A stretch of DNA of 64,000 bases from Planctomycetota bacterium. GTDB taxonomy: Bacteria > Planctomycetota > Planctomycetia > Pirellulales > UBA1268. Location: positions 480,694 to 544,693 of the forward strand of contig QWOQ01000007.1 in assembly GCA_003669585.1 (NCBI GenBank). The letters run 5' to 3'. Below the pieces are notes generated by a model. The model was given only the letters and a program-made list of their open reading frames with translations, had not been told where the DNA came from and made no database searches. The position numbers were made by a program, and so were the translations under genes. The first letter of the stretch is position 1, and the number at the start of each line of letters is the position of its first letter. Shown piece after piece: positions 25,161 to 33,868 of this stretch.

Positions 25161-26723
25161 CAGATAGTGGCTGCTGTCGGCCCGCCGCATGGCCAGCCAG
25201 TAGGTGGCCGAAAAACTTGGCCAAAGCGCAGTGTGCTTGCCGCTGGCGTGGACATACCAACTGGTGCACGGCAGTCGGTAGACGCTGCCGTCGCTCTTCC
25301 ACACGCTTTTGTCAAACTTCTTTTGCAGGCTGTCGTTGAACGCACGCTGCACGTCCTGTCGCACTTCGATCGTGTCGAGTCGGTCGGTCGCCAGCCATGC
25401 CAGGCACTGCAGGATGTATTGCACCTGCGTTTCGATCATAAAAAGAACCGAGTTGTGGCCAAGGCCGGAGTTGGGGCCCATCAGCATGAAGTAGTTGGGG
25501 TAACCGGCCACGGCCACGCCGTAAAATGCCTCGGGGCCTTCGTGCCAGTCGGCGGCGAGCGTGCGGTTGTCGCGGCCGCTGATCTGCATATCGGCTGCCG
25601 GATGAAAGGGCTGAAATCCTGTGGCGTGGATGATCACATCCACTGGCCGCTCGATGCCGTCGGCCGTGAGAATCGAGTGCGGCCGCACTTCGGCAATGCG
25701 ATCGGTGATGAGGTTGACGTTCTCTCGCGTCATCGTGGCATAAAAATCGTCGGAAATGAGCACTCGCTTGCAGCCCATGGTGTACATCGGCATGAGCTTG
25801 TCGTGCAGGACGGGATCCTTGACGATGCTTTTGAGAAATGTGGCCGAACGCTTCTGACCGCGTCCCAGCAGCTTGGGTTTCAGCGTGAAGCCCAGCGCGA
25901 TCGATTCGGCGCTCCAATACTGCACCGCCCGCCACAGGCGTTGGAGCAGTGGGACGCGAGCAAAGGCCCAGCGTGCCAGCCTCGATGTGGGCCGGTCGTT
26001 GCGCGGCAGCACCCACGGCGGCGTGCGTTGAAAGACGTGCAGCGTGCCGACCGTACTGGCAATCTCTGGAATAAACTGAATGGCGCTGGCGCCGGTGCCG
26101 ATCACCGCCACGGTCTTGCCCCTCAGGTCGACTTCATGCCGCCAGCGGGCCGAATGAAATGCTGGCCCCGCAAACGATTCGAGGCCCGGCAGCGCAGGGG
26201 TTTTCGGCAGGTGCAGCCCCCCCACGCCCGAGACAACAACCCTCGCCGTGACGCAGCGGCCGTCGTGAAAGGTGAGCCGCCAGAGCCGCTGCGATTGGTC
26301 CCACTGGATCGCCGTCACCTGTGTGTTCAATTCGATTTTTGCATTGAGGTTGTGCTGCTGGGCCACCTGTTTCATATACGCCAAAATTTCTGGCTGCGTG
26401 GCAAACGTGCGCGACCAGCCGGCGTGCTGTGCGAATGAATAGGAGTAGAGCTGCGACGGCACATCGCAGGCACAGCCGGGGTAGGTGTTGTCGCGCCAGG
26501 TGCCGCCGAGTGAGTCAGCTTTTTCGTAGATTACAAAGTCGGTGCGGCCAGCCTTGAGTAACCCAATCGCCATGCACATGCCGGCAAAGCCAGCGCCGAG
26601 GATCGCAATTTCGGTGTCGACAATGCCGTCGCCAGAAGTGTGTTCCGTTTGCCGATGGCGATCGACAGCACCGGTAACCCCGTCTCGCTTTGCATCAGAA
26701 GATGGCTGAGTCTGTGTGGGCAT
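25095..26723 (-). CDS. FAD-dependent Baeyer-Villiger-type monooxygenase
   Basis: Product of 542 residues from the ATG at 26723 (a GTG 24 bp upstream is possible). Two Rossmann motifs are seen, GAGFAG near residue 43 for FAD and GTGASA near 210 for NADPH. Between them is FAGPAFHSARW, matching the Baeyer-Villiger fingerprint FxGxxxHxxxW. Other family signs: SLGGTWRDNTYPGCACDVPSQLYS in pieces GGTWRDNTYPG and CDVPS, and ATGFQP near the end. These enzymes insert oxygen next to carbonyls or oxidise heteroatoms. The C-terminus (last about 20 residues after RRADSSHYLP) is encoded in the SUMF1 remnant, so the natural tail has been replaced, though the catalytic parts are intact. Long antisense frames over it are shadows. 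Confidence 0.88.
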   Translation of the reverse strand: MPTQTQPSSDAKRDGVTGAVDRHRQTEHTSGDGIVDTEIAILGAGFAGMCMAIGLLKAGRTDFVIYEKADSLGGTWRDNTYPGCACDVPSQLYSYSFAQHAGWSRTFATQPEILAYMKQVAQQHNLNAKIELNTQVTAIQWDQSQRLWRLTFHDGRCVTARVVVSGVGGLHLPKTPALPGLESFAGPAFHSARWRHEVDLRGKTVAVIGTGASAIQFIPEIASTVGTLHVFQRTPPWVLPRNDRPTSRLARWAFARVPLLQRLWRAVQYWSAESIALGFTLKPKLLGRGQKRSATFLKSIVKDPVLHDKLMPMYTMGCKRVLISDDFYATMTRENVNLITDRIAEVRPHSILTADGIERPVDVIIHATGFQPFHPAADMQISGRDNRTLAADWHEGPEAFYGVAVAGYPNYFMLMGPNSGLGHNSVLFMIETQVQYILQCLAWLATDRLDTIEVRQDVQRAFNDSLQKKFDKSVWKSDGSVYRLPCTSWYVHASGKHTALWPSFSATYWLAMRRADSSHYLPSARIGTTTRYRLVPKWARSE

Positions 26724-27026
26724 CGTATCGTTTGTCGCAGGCCTCACCGGCAGCAGTCGACAGTTCTAGTGTCTGAAAGTGTCGGAACACTTTACAGAGC
26801 TTGACAATCTTTCCCGGACGAATCAACGGAGGAAAACAACGGCTATTTTCGGTGCCTGTGACGAAAGACTGACGGGGACAGACACCGATTACTTGAGCAA
26901 ACGGTGCCAGTCCCTCTTTAGATTCGTCTCAGAAGAGATGACGTGATACTACTATGATGGCATGAAAATCAGTATCAGTCGATCACGAGGCTCCGATAAA
27001 GGAATATTTTTACCGGGCCAGGGAAG
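26724..27026. other. Intergenic region with REP-like hairpin
   Basis: No gene. An imperfect inverted repeat (CGGTGCCTGT near 26850-26859 and ACAGACACCG near 26878-26887, one mismatch) contains the GGGGACAG core found in other dispersed repeats of the window. Confidence 0.45.
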
Positions 27027-27287
27027 TGTGCAGGCGATGGCTGGGTGTTGGTGGGTGACGCGTATGGATTTCTAGATCCGCTCTACTCTTCTGGAGGCTT
27101 GCTTGCGCTGCGTTCGGGAGCCATGGCAGCCGATTGTGTATGTGAATTCTACGACGGATTCAACTTTGGCCGCTTTGTCAAAAAACACCCTTACTTGAAG
27201 GGACACCTCACCGATCTATTGATCGGCGATCTGTTTACCGACGCCGTTGATGACGTGATTACCCCCATAGGATGCATTTCGTATTGA
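27027..27287 (+). pseudogene. C-terminal remnant of a FAD-dependent oxidoreductase (tryptophan-halogenase-like)
   Basis: In-frame translation gives AGDGWVLVGDAYGFLDPLYSSG, then LLALRSGAMAADCVCE, then FYDGFNFGRFVKKHPYLKGH and LTDLLIGDLFTDAVDDVITP. This is the C-terminal part of planctomycete NAD(P)/FAD-dependent oxidoreductases of the halogenase/geranylgeranyl-reductase superfamily, where GDA is the second FAD contact. The N-terminal FAD-binding half is absent, and about 25-35 residues normally found between the AAD helix and FYDGF appear deleted. Not functional. Confidence 0.75.
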
Positions 27288-27803
27288 GCGGCAGGAGGCG
27301 GAGGAGAAAACGGGAACAGATACAGTTTCCTGACACACCGTTTATTTCTCTGCATAACCGACCTAAGTCGCGGCTTATTCACAGAGGCTGGAGGAGCTCA
27401 GAACTGCCCTGAATTCGCCTCATCAACCGCTCACCGCGGGCCCGAAGCGGATGCCGTTGACCGGACTATCCTTTCCTGGGCAATCTGGCATTTGTCTCCG
27501 ATGATTATCTGTACTGTGCAATGAGTGATCACCGGCGGTTTTATTTATCGGAGCAAAAAGATTCCCGAGCTTCATGGACACAAGGACACTCTCCTTTATG
27601 CAGATTATATTTTGGACAAGGTTTTGAACTGATCGCAAAACCAGCAATGGTGGGTAATTATTCAACTCCAAAAGTTTCTGGCACCAATTCTGTTGCAGAA
27701 ACTTCATCTGATTAAAGTCTAAAAAATGAGTGATTTGGAAAACGTAACTATCTCTTGAGCAGGCTTACGAAGTAAGCAGGCAGATTCATTTGGATTTTTA
27801 TTT
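27288..27803. other. Intergenic region at the left edge of the AT-rich cassette
   Basis: Holds a REP-like element (27305-27373), a 17-base sequence at 27457-27473 also found at 17364-17380, and from about 27480 a shift to more AT-rich DNA. An open frame from 27480 to 27715 (containing LAFVSDDYLYCAMSDHRRF) has no recognised family and no clear start; it may be a gene remnant. A perfect small palindrome GCTTAC-GAA-GTAAGC lies at 27763-27777, 26 bp before the first cassette gene. Confidence 0.5.
27305..27373. repeat. REP-like dispersed repeat
   Basis: The series AAAACGGGAACAGATACAGT, TTTATTTCTC and CGACCTAAGTCG matches the element at 33716-33784 (AAACGGGGACAGGTATAGTT, TTTATTTCCC, GGACCTACGTCG) in the same order and spacing. 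A third relative occurs in reverse at 17326-17355. Confidence 0.6.
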
Positions 27804-28958
27804 ATGAACTCGATTAAAGTTGCAGTGGTGGGCACCGGTTTCATGGGGTGGGTTCATATCGAGGCACTCCGAAGGCTGGGCATCGGCATCGCAGGGGTGC
27901 TCGGTTCAAGCCCTGAAAAAACCAAAGCCTTTGCCCTTAAAACGGGTATTGCAAAAGCCTATGTCTCTTATGACGAAGTGCTTGCAGATTCCAATGCTGG
28001 TTCTGTTCATCTCGGTGTTCCCAATAAATTTCATTTTTTGATGGCAAAGCAGGCATTGGAAGCGGGCAAGCATGTGCTTTGCGAAAAACCTCTGGCAATG
28101 AATACAGAGGAGTCTGCTGCTTTGGTTGCGATTGCAGCGAAGTATCCCAAACAAGCAGCGGGGGTGAATTATAACATCCGGTATTATCCCCTTTGCATCG
28201 AAGCTAAAGATCGTATTCGCAAAAAAGAGCTAGGCGATATCTTTCATATCACAGGAAGTTATTCTCAGGATTGGCTCCTTCATGATACGGATTACAACTG
28301 GCGGGTGCTTGATTCTGAAGGTGGCGAACTTCGAGCGGTTTCCGATATTGGCACCCATTGGCTCGATCTGATTTATTTTATTACTGGACTTGAGGTGGAA
28401 TCAGTTTGTGCGGATTTGCAAACCGTTCATCCGGTTCGAAAACGACCTAAGGGCGAGATTGCAACTTTTCAGGGGAATGGCCAGGCTTTTTTTGATACGG
28501 AGAATATTTCAATCTCCACTGAGGATTATGGCTCCATTCTTTTGCGTTTCAAACGTGGGAAGAAGGGCTTGCTTTGGGTTTCGCAAGTGAGTGCTGGGCA
28601 TAAGAACTGTCTGAGATTTGAAATTGCAGGTTCAAAACAAGCCGTGGCTTGGAATAGCGAAAAACCCAACGAAATCATGTTCGGAAATCGTGATAGGGCG
28701 AATGAGATTTTGCTTCGCGATCCTTCGTTGCTTGGAAATGATGCGAAAAAGTTTGCAGATTATCCGGGCGGTCATGACGAAGGTTATGATGATTCCTTTA
28801 AGATGTGCTTCAGGGGGTTTTATGATGCAATTGCAGCGGGAAACACAGGCCTCGATGCGCAATACCCCACCTTTTCAGATGGGCATCGTGAAATCATTCT
28901 GTGTGAAGCCATCCTTCAAAGCCATCGTGAACAACGCTGGATTAAAGTGAAAGAGTAA
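27804..28958 (+). CDS. Gfo/Idh/MocA family oxidoreductase
   Basis: Product of 384 residues. The N-terminal Rossmann fold is shown by [19 protein letters not shown] (residues 6-24), and the family EKP motif by [11 protein letters not shown] near residue 95. The C-terminal half is the GFO_IDH_MocA substrate domain, with [15 protein letters not shown] carrying the usual histidine. These NAD(P)-dependent enzymes oxidise or reduce sugars and inositols. It is the first gene of a four-gene plus-strand cassette; 4 bp separate it from the next gene. Composition is clearly more AT-rich than flanking core genes. A palindrome upstream (27763-27777) could be an operator. Confidence 0.92.
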   Translation: MNSIKVAVVGTGFMGWVHIEALRRLGIGIAGVLGSSPEKTKAFALKTGIAKAYVSYDEVLADSNAGSVHLGVPNKFHFLMAKQALEAGKHVLCEKPLAMNTEESAALVAIAAKYPKQAAGVNYNIRYYPLCIEAKDRIRKKELGDIFHITGSYSQDWLLHDTDYNWRVLDSEGGELRAVSDIGTHWLDLIYFITGLEVESVCADLQTVHPVRKRPKGEIATFQGNGQAFFDTENISISTEDYGSILLRFKRGKKGLLWVSQVSAGHKNCLRFEIAGSKQAVAWNSEKPNEIMFGNRDRANEILLRDPSLLGNDAKKFADYPGGHDEGYDDSFKMCFRGFYDAIAAGNTGLDAQYPTFSDGHREIILCEAILQSHREQRWIKVKE

Positions 28959-28962
28959 ACCA

Positions 28963-29889
28963 ATGCAACTAGGTTTTGTCAGCGCTATCGTACCCGAGTT
29001 ATCTTTGGAGCAAGTCTTCAAGCTTGCCAGCGAAGAAAATTATGATTGCGTAGAGTTAATGTGCTGGCCTGTGAGCAAGGCGGATCGCCGTTATGCAGGG
29101 ATTACCCATGTTGACGTTACCGACTTTGACAAGGATAAGGCGGGGAAAGTGAGTGCTCTTGCTTCGCAGTATAAGGTGAGGATAAGTGGGCTAGGTTATT
29201 ATCCAAATCCGCTGTCTCCTGACGAGTCAGAATCAAACACCGCTTGTACTCATATTAAAAAAGTAATTCAGGCAACTGCGCTTTTGGGCATCAACCAGAT
29301 GAATACTTTTGTGGGAAAAGATTACACGAAAACAATTGATGAAAACTGGCCTCGTTTTCTGTCGACCTGGAGACCTTTGGTTGAGTTTGCGGAATCATTG
29401 GGAGTGTGCATCGGGATTGAAAACTGCCCGATGTCATTTGGTCGGGATGAATGGCCGGGAGGTAAGAACCTTGCGATTTCCCCTGCGATATGGCGTAGGA
29501 TGTTTGCGGATATTCCCAATTCAAACTTTGGATTAAACTTTGATCCTTCGCATTTTCCCTGGCAAATGATGGACTACCTCAAACCGCTCAATGAATTCTC
29601 CAAGCGTATTTTTCATGTGCATGCAAAGGATGTGCGGGTTGATAGAGATCGCATTGATGAGGTAGGAATTCTTGCATACCCGAAGGAATATCATGTGCCC
29701 AAGCTGCCCGGGATGGGCGAAGTCAACTGGGGGAAATTTTTCTCTGTGCTGGGCGATACGGGGTTTGATGGCTCTGTTTGCGTTGAAGTGGAAGACAGAG
29801 CTTATGAAGGTTCTTTGGAATCGCGCAGGGCTGCTCTTACACAAAGCCATACCTTTTTGCGCAACTACATTCCAAGGCGCAAAGTTTAA
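28963..29889 (+). CDS. Sugar phosphate isomerase/epimerase, AP-endonuclease-2 TIM barrel
   Basis: Product of 308 residues. TIM-barrel strands carry the usual metal ligands: [12 protein letters not shown] early, [12 protein letters not shown] (Glu), [17 protein letters not shown] (Asp, His), [15 protein letters not shown] (His) and CVEVEDR (Glu) near the end. This is the xylose-isomerase-like family that includes sugar and hydroxypyruvate isomerases and epimerases. The ATG at 28963 follows the oxidoreductase stop by 4 bp, and its own stop overlaps the kinase start by one base (TAATG). It likely interconverts the sugar handled by the cassette. Confidence 0.9.
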   Translation: MQLGFVSAIVPELSLEQVFKLASEENYDCVELMCWPVSKADRRYAGITHVDVTDFDKDKAGKVSALASQYKVRISGLGYYPNPLSPDESESNTACTHIKKVIQATALLGINQMNTFVGKDYTKTIDENWPRFLSTWRPLVEFAESLGVCIGIENCPMSFGRDEWPGGKNLAISPAIWRRMFADIPNSNFGLNFDPSHFPWQMMDYLKPLNEFSKRIFHVHAKDVRVDRDRIDEVGILAYPKEYHVPKLPGMGEVNWGKFFSVLGDTGFDGSVCVEVEDRAYEGSLESRRAALTQSHTFLRNYIPRRKV

Positions 29890-30851
29890 TGCCTGCGAAT
29901 GAAATACTTGCTGGAATTGATCTTGGTGGCACGACAATCACTGCGGGGTTGGGCGATCTCACTGGCAATATTTTGCTGCAGCGTAGCATTCCCACACTTT
30001 CAGAAAATGGACCTGAAGATGTTCTGGGCCGAATGGCTTCCCTTGTAAAAACTCTGGCAGACGAGGCGGGCTATAAACCCACCGCCCTGGGAATTGGCAT
30101 TCCTGGCTTGGTTGATCCTGCACTTGGGAAAACCTTGTTTCTACCAAACATGCATACTCAATGGCGGGGCGTGTGCGTTCGTGAAATACTTGAAAATTCA
30201 TTGGGGTACTCGGTTCGTATTTTGAACGATGTTCGTACTGCAACTTTGGGTGAGATGAAATTCGGGCTGGGGAAAAATGTTTCCAATATGGTTTTCTTTT
30301 CTCTGGGAACTGGCATAGGCGGAGGCGTTGTGATTGAAGGGAAACTTCTTCTTGGCCCTCTGGGTTCTGCAGGCGAAATAGGCCATCAAACCATTCTTCC
30401 CAATGGGCCTTATTGCGGGTGTGGTAATCAAGGTTGTCTGGAGGCGCTTTGCAGTGGGCCAGCAATCATTGCGGAGGGCGTTCGGCTTTTTAAAAGCGGG
30501 CAGGCTCCAAAGTTGGTTCATATTTGCGCCAACGATATGAGAAATGTTTCTCCGGAAACTATGGCGCAGGCTGCGAAGGAAGGCGATGAAACAGTGAGTG
30601 CTGGAATATATTATATTGCAAGTCTTCTCGGCATTGGTGTTGCCAACATAGTAACTTCGTTGCATCCGGAATTGGTGGTGCTGGGAGGCGGGGTTTCAAA
30701 AATGGGAGATTTGCTTCTTGCGCCTGTGCGAAGTGTTGTTAAACAGAAAGTGCGAATGTTTCCAGTGGATGACGTTCGGATTGAATTATCATCGGTGGGA
30801 GAAGGCGCAGGGTTGTTGGGTGCGATTGCACTTGCGGATTTTAAAAACTGA
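29889..30851 (+). CDS. ROK family sugar kinase
   Basis: Product of 320 residues. The phosphate-binding motif is LAGIDLGGTTITAGLGD near the N-terminus, followed by LGIGIPGLVDPA, NDVRTATLGEMKFG with the catalytic-region Asp, FFSLGTGIGGGVV and GEIGHQTI. The zinc motif CGCGNQGCLEAL (CxCGxxGCxE) identifies the ROK family. It is a full-length kinase rather than a repressor, as no N-terminal helix-turn-helix domain is present. It would phosphorylate a hexose or related sugar before cleavage by the aldolase encoded 14 bp downstream. Confidence 0.93.
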   Translation: MPANEILAGIDLGGTTITAGLGDLTGNILLQRSIPTLSENGPEDVLGRMASLVKTLADEAGYKPTALGIGIPGLVDPALGKTLFLPNMHTQWRGVCVREILENSLGYSVRILNDVRTATLGEMKFGLGKNVSNMVFFSLGTGIGGGVVIEGKLLLGPLGSAGEIGHQTILPNGPYCGCGNQGCLEALCSGPAIIAEGVRLFKSGQAPKLVHICANDMRNVSPETMAQAAKEGDETVSAGIYYIASLLGIGVANIVTSLHPELVVLGGGVSKMGDLLLAPVRSVVKQKVRMFPVDDVRIELSSVGEGAGLLGAIALADFKN

Positions 30852-30864
30852 GGAACTCGAACAG

Positions 30865-31587
30865 ATGAGCTACACGTATAAAGATATTTCAAAGATGATC
30901 GATCATTCCCTTTTGACCCCGACCCTGACGGTCCAAGAGTTGGAAGCAGGGATTGCCCTTGCGATTGATTACGATGTTGCAAGCATTTGCATCATGCCTT
31001 ATTACCAACGAAGGTGTGCGGATCTACTGAAAGGCACGGGAATTAAGGCCAGTACTACGATTGGGTTTCCCCATGGCGCAAACACTACTACAACAAAAAA
31101 GATGGAAGCTGAACGAGCCATTGCTGATGGGTGCGAAGAACTTGACATGGTAGTGAACATAAGCCAGGTGTTGAGTCAACGCTGGGATTATGTGCGCGAG
31201 GATATTAAGGTGGTGATCGATGTTGCGCATAAAGCAGGCCAGAAGGTGAAGGTCATTTTTGAAAACAGTTTTTTGAAGGATGAGCACAAGATCAAGCTTT
31301 GTGAAATCTGCAGTGAATTGAAGGCGGATTGGGTGAAGACCTCCACGGGGTATGGTTCAGGAGGGGCAACCATCGAAGATTTGATTTTAATGCGCAAGCA
31401 CGCAGCGCCATCGGTTCAGGTTAAAGCTGCGGGCGGCGTGAGGGACTTTCCCAAAATGCTGGAGGTCCGCGCTTTGGGAGTTAGCAGAGTGGGTGCAAGC
31501 AAAACCAAAGAAATGCTCGAAGAGTGCAGAAAAGTTATGGGGTTGCCTGTTTTGCATGCTGTAACTGAAACAGTTGCGGGCTATTAA
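30865..31587 (+). CDS. deoC: Deoxyribose-phosphate aldolase family protein
   Basis: Product of 240 residues. The ATG at 30865 has an AGGA 14 nt upstream and gives the normal N-terminus MSYTYKDISKMIDHSLLTP; a longer frame upstream only reads through the kinase gene. Class I aldolase landmarks: KMIDHSLLTPT, STTIGFPHG, EELDMVVNI (catalytic Asp), VKVIFENSFL, ADWVKTSTGYG with the Schiff-base lysine, and VQVKAAGGVRD. DeoC cleaves 2-deoxyribose-5-phosphate to glyceraldehyde-3-phosphate and acetaldehyde; a relative acting on another phosphorylated sugar is possible given the unusual neighbours. Last gene of the cassette. Confidence 0.9.
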   Translation: MSYTYKDISKMIDHSLLTPTLTVQELEAGIALAIDYDVASICIMPYYQRRCADLLKGTGIKASTTIGFPHGANTTTTKKMEAERAIADGCEELDMVVNISQVLSQRWDYVREDIKVVIDVAHKAGQKVKVIFENSFLKDEHKIKLCEICSELKADWVKTSTGYGSGGATIEDLILMRKHAAPSVQVKAAGGVRDFPKMLEVRALGVSRVGASKTKEMLEECRKVMGLPVLHAVTETVAGY

Positions 31588-31723
31588 TCGCAGGTGCAAG
31601 CCGGTCTGCTTCCGCTGATTCGCCGATGGGATCGGGAACCTCCGAGCATGGAATGCACAGGCGAACACGCACTCCAGCTCAGGGCGGGCCGGCGGTGTAT
31701 TGCCGGGTGGATGAACCGGTGAT

Positions 31724-32290
31724 TCATGCGATGCGAATTTCCGCGTGGCGCGGGCACATCACGAGATGGTCGTTCGCCATGCCGACGGCTTGCATCAGCG
31801 CGTAGCAGATCGTGGGGCCGACGAACTTGAAGCCGCGCAGCAGCAAATCCTCACTCATCGCGTCGGATTCCGGCGTGCGTGGCGGGATGTCCTTCATCAA
31901 ACGTCGCCGGTTCACGATAGGTTTGCCACCGGCGAACTGCCAAAGGTAGGCGTCGAGGCTGCCGAACTCCTGTTGCACGGCGAGGCAGGCTTTGGCGTTC
32001 TGGATGGTCGCGGCGATCTTTAAACGGTTGCGGACAATGCCGGGATCAGCGAGCAGTTCCGCGACTTTGCGGGCATCGTAGTTCGCGATTTTCAGAACAT
32101 CGAAGCCGTCAAAAACTTTCTGGTAATGCCCTCGCTTCTTGAGGATCGTGTCCCAACTCAACCCTGCCTGCGCGCCTTCGAGGATCAGGAACTCAAACAG
32201 CACTCGGTCGTCGTGAACCGGCACGCCCCATTCCTCGTCGTGGTAGCGGATGGCGAGTTCGTTCGTTGGCCACGGGCAACGATTGATCAT
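31724..32290 (-). CDS. tag: DNA-3-methyladenine glycosylase I
   Basis: Product of 188 residues. Landmarks of TagI: CPWP near the N-terminus, YHDEEWGVPVHDD, LFEFLILEGAQAGLSW with the catalytic Glu, ILKKRGHYQKVFDGFD, GFKFVGPTICYALMQAVG and the closing NDHLVMCPRH. The zinc ligands Cys5, His17 and the late His and Cys (HLVMC) are in place. It excises 3-methyladenine from alkylated DNA in base excision repair. Full length. It lies immediately after the sugar cassette in opposite orientation. Confidence 0.95.
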   Translation of the reverse strand: MINRCPWPTNELAIRYHDEEWGVPVHDDRVLFEFLILEGAQAGLSWDTILKKRGHYQKVFDGFDVLKIANYDARKVAELLADPGIVRNRLKIAATIQNAKACLAVQQEFGSLDAYLWQFAGGKPIVNRRRLMKDIPPRTPESDAMSEDLLLRGFKFVGPTICYALMQAVGMANDHLVMCPRHAEIRIA

Positions 32291-32291
32291 T

Positions 32292-32603
32292 TCACTCCCA
32301 TTCGATCGCCCTTGGCGGCTTGCTGGTAATTTTTTGGACAGAGGAATTCCAGTGCACTGTGGCTTTAATCACCGCTCGTCGTGCCGGTCCATCGGCTCCG
32401 GCAAGAACACCCTCCATGGCATGCGATGACAATTCGTATGCTGTGAAGGTGTACTCAAAATGTCTCAGCGGCGCAACTGCCCATTGTTCTGAATCGGTCT
32501 CATGTGCTTGCTGGCCGTGAGACTCGTGCCAGATTCTGTGCCGATCAGCACTACGCAGCGTTGATCGGCTCAACGGCTCGTCCGTAGAGCGTCTGTCGGG
32601 CAA
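32292..32603 (-). CDS. Small hypothetical protein or remnant
   Basis: Open frame of 103 codons whose first 20 codons overlap the 3' end of the desaturase gene in another frame. The part from YTFTAYELSSHAMEGVL to ARRAVIKATVHWNSS has a plausible protein composition, but no family is recognised. It may be a remnant of a larger gene or not translated at all. Confidence 0.25.
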   Translation of the reverse strand: MPDRRSTDEPLSRSTLRSADRHRIWHESHGQQAHETDSEQWAVAPLRHFEYTFTAYELSSHAMEGVLAGADGPARRAVIKATVHWNSSVQKITSKPPRAIEWE

Positions 32604-33654
32604 CGCTCCACCATCCCGGTCGATCGAGCGACAAGTAGGGGGAATCCTGCGGCAGCGAGGCGACGAGGTGCGCGTGTGCCTTCTTGAGATTGTGGTAGGG
32701 CAACGATGGAAAAAGATGGTGCAACGCGTGGTAGCGAATTGAAAACGGAAAGAAAAGAAGCGTCAGCGGATCGTTGCGCGTGTAATTGCACGAGTCCATA
32801 ATGTGCGATGAAAAATCGACTCGGCTGCCATCGCCATCGAGGTGGTGATCGGCCAGCAATCGCATCTGGTTGAGGAATACGGTGGCAAGCGCTAAGGCGT
32901 AGAGCATCGGGATGCGCGACCAGTGATTGATACCCAAAACAATCAGCAGCGGAATGAGCATTGCCCGCAGAAAACAAAGCCCCTCAACGGCCATAATAGA
33001 CCGCCTGTCGGCCGGCGTGATCGTGCGTTCGTACTGTCTATTGAACGTGAGCGACGAGGCTTTACGCAGCGTCCAATCGCGCAGCTTAGGGTGGAGAAAT
33101 GTCAGCGGCGCCAGCAAGAATCGTAGAAATACCAAGAGTGGAAATACCGCGACAAATGCCATGTAACACACAATGCTGCGAAGGTTTCCAGATTCCATAA
33201 CGTTTGCCATGTATTCTGGGTCTTCCACCGTGCTGTACAGGCGCTGGCTGTGATGATCGCGGTGGTGTCGGGTAAAAAATGGACTCGGGGTGAGCGTCAT
33301 CACGCCGGCGAGCAGATTCCAAGTGGCCTTAAAGACGAGCATCTCATGCTGCCCGAGGTGGCAGACTTCGTGAATCAGCGACCCCAGACGATAGAGCCAA
33401 AAGGCGGCCATAAAAAAAGCCGGCAACTGCCACCATGATCCAAGTGGAGAAACAAGATAGATGTAGGCTGATGCGTAAGCGGCCGTGAGGCTCAGGAAAA
33501 AGTCGGCCCAATAGCGCAGCGGCGAAACGCGGAAAAAATCAGTGTCCGATTCACAGATCACCTGTCGAACTTGTCGAACCCATGGCGCAGCTATTTCTGC
33601 AGCATTGTGATCGTTGCTATCAATATATGGTCTAGCTTGGGTTGTGGTCTGCAT
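32551..33654 (-). CDS. Membrane fatty acid desaturase
   Basis: Product of 367 residues. Three histidine boxes bind the di-iron centre: HEVCHLGQHE (HxxxH, near residue 95), RHHRDHH (near 130) and YHALHHLFP (near 300). Hydrophobic segments around them (SLTAAYASAYIYL, LPAFFMAAFWLYRL, IVCYMAFVAVFPLLVFLRFLL, LIPLLIVLGINHW) match the four-helix membrane topology. It introduces double bonds into acyl chains or modifies related lipids or carotenoids. No ferredoxin or cytochrome domain is fused. A REP-like element lies just upstream of the start. Confidence 0.92.
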   Translation of the reverse strand: MQTTTQARPYIDSNDHNAAEIAAPWVRQVRQVICESDTDFFRVSPLRYWADFFLSLTAAYASAYIYLVSPLGSWWQLPAFFMAAFWLYRLGSLIHEVCHLGQHEMLVFKATWNLLAGVMTLTPSPFFTRHHRDHHSQRLYSTVEDPEYMANVMESGNLRSIVCYMAFVAVFPLLVFLRFLLAPLTFLHPKLRDWTLRKASSLTFNRQYERTITPADRRSIMAVEGLCFLRAMLIPLLIVLGINHWSRIPMLYALALATVFLNQMRLLADHHLDGDGSRVDFSSHIMDSCNYTRNDPLTLLFFPFSIRYHALHHLFPSLPYHNLKKAHAHLVASLPQDSPYLSLDRPGWWSVARQTLYGRAVEPINAA

Positions 33655-33715
33655 CGTGTCTTTCTATTCAAGATGATTATTCTGCACGGCAACTGATAAA
33701 AAAGCGAGTGCGGAG

Positions 33716-33784
33716 AAAAAACGGGGACAGGTATAGTTTCCTACTCCCATTTATTTCCCGGCGCGACGGACCTACGTCGTGCGG
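33716..33784. repeat. REP-like dispersed repeat
   Basis: AAACGGGGACAGGTATAGTT, TTTATTTCCC and GGACCTACGTCG occur in the same order as in 27305-27373. It lies in the divergent intergenic region between the desaturase and the aminotransferase gene. Confidence 0.6.
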
Positions 33785-33868
33785 ATCACTTTTCCATCGA
33801 CCACTCTTTTCGTGCTATTCTTTGAAACGTTCTTTGAGTTGTGACTTTCTTTTACTGACGGTCTCTCT

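Noticed and set aside
25167-26438. 423-codon open frame antisense to the monooxygenase gene
   Set aside because: Shadow of a high-GC gene; the minus strand carries clear enzyme motifs.
27521-27715. 64-codon open frame before the sugar cassette
   Set aside because: No family or ribosome binding site; kept only as a possible remnant in the region note.
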